Below, in pieces: positions 63,951 to 64,000 of a stretch of DNA of 64,000 nt. The notes under the pieces were generated by a model. That model did not search any database. It had not been told where the DNA came from and saw only the letters and a list, made by a program, of their open reading frames with translations. The stretch is taken from contig CM077005.1 of the NCBI GenBank assembly GCA_039090855.1, positions 78,116,607 through 78,180,606 on the forward strand, written 5' to 3'. The DNA comes from Macrothele yani. Taxonomy: Eukaryota > Arthropoda > Arachnida > Araneae > Macrothelidae. Within the stretch, counting starts at the first letter, position 1. Every line of letters begins with the position of its first letter. The translations under genes were made by a program, and so were the position numbers.

Positions 63951-64000
63951 TTCTATAAGGTTTTTTACTGTGAGATCTATTTTGAGAGAACGGCTGAACG
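63951..64000 (+). repeat. Direct repeat, right unit (cut by window end)
   Basis: TTCTATAAGGTTTTTTACTG followed by GATCTATTTTGAGAGAACGG, matching 63475-63524. Confidence 0.85.

Overview
This is a gene-poor, AT-rich stretch of an animal nuclear genome, most likely an invertebrate and plausibly an arthropod. I cannot name the species. The evidence is spliced exons of a conserved animal gene in long introns, tRNA-derived SINEs, and a dense mix of LINEs, hAT, Tc1/mariner, pogo and Ty3/gypsy elements. No prokaryotic gene organisation is present.

Host gene (about 6.7-23.8 kb, minus strand): three phase-compatible exons of a myotubularin-family phosphoinositide phosphatase (MTM1/MTMR1/MTMR2 branch). 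Exon 1 (23259-23498) is the Ser-rich N-terminus, exon 2 (15848-15932) the EPPLLPGE linker, and exon 3 (6748-6842) the start of the GRAM domain. A promoter-like block with overlapping E-box and CRE lies about 330 bp upstream of the ATG. The two introns (7.3 and 9.0 kb) hold a full-length RTE LINE, a pogo/Tigger element, and a LINE split by an unclassified 2.7-kb insertion. A broken Ty3/gypsy element lies at 1.2-4.65 kb. The rest of the gene is presumably before position 1.

Rest of the window (24-64 kb): nearly all identifiable sequence is mobile DNA, often nested, with target-site duplications that fix insertion order. At 30.9-39.6 kb a KIAA1586-like hAT gene is split by a second hAT (8-bp TSD), which itself contains a nearly intact RTE (11-bp TSD) and a zf-RVT LINE (16-bp TSD). 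At 55.7-60.9 kb a foldback-family copy carries a hAT MITE, a Tc1 element and a ZMYM1-like hAT. At 40.3-42.7 kb a satellite-like array sits between inverted arms and contains two SINEs and a 147-bp near-perfect palindrome.

The most unusual signal is recurrent short inverted duplications with loops of 0-7 bases inside or at the edges of different elements (32971, 42011, 45361, 55366, 56692, 60870). For three of them a related copy in this window gives the arrangement without the hairpin, suggesting fold-back template switching. A second signal is a roughly 110-bp copy of the myotubularin promoter block at 54.4 kb, in opposite orientation and centred on a 22-bp CRE palindrome.
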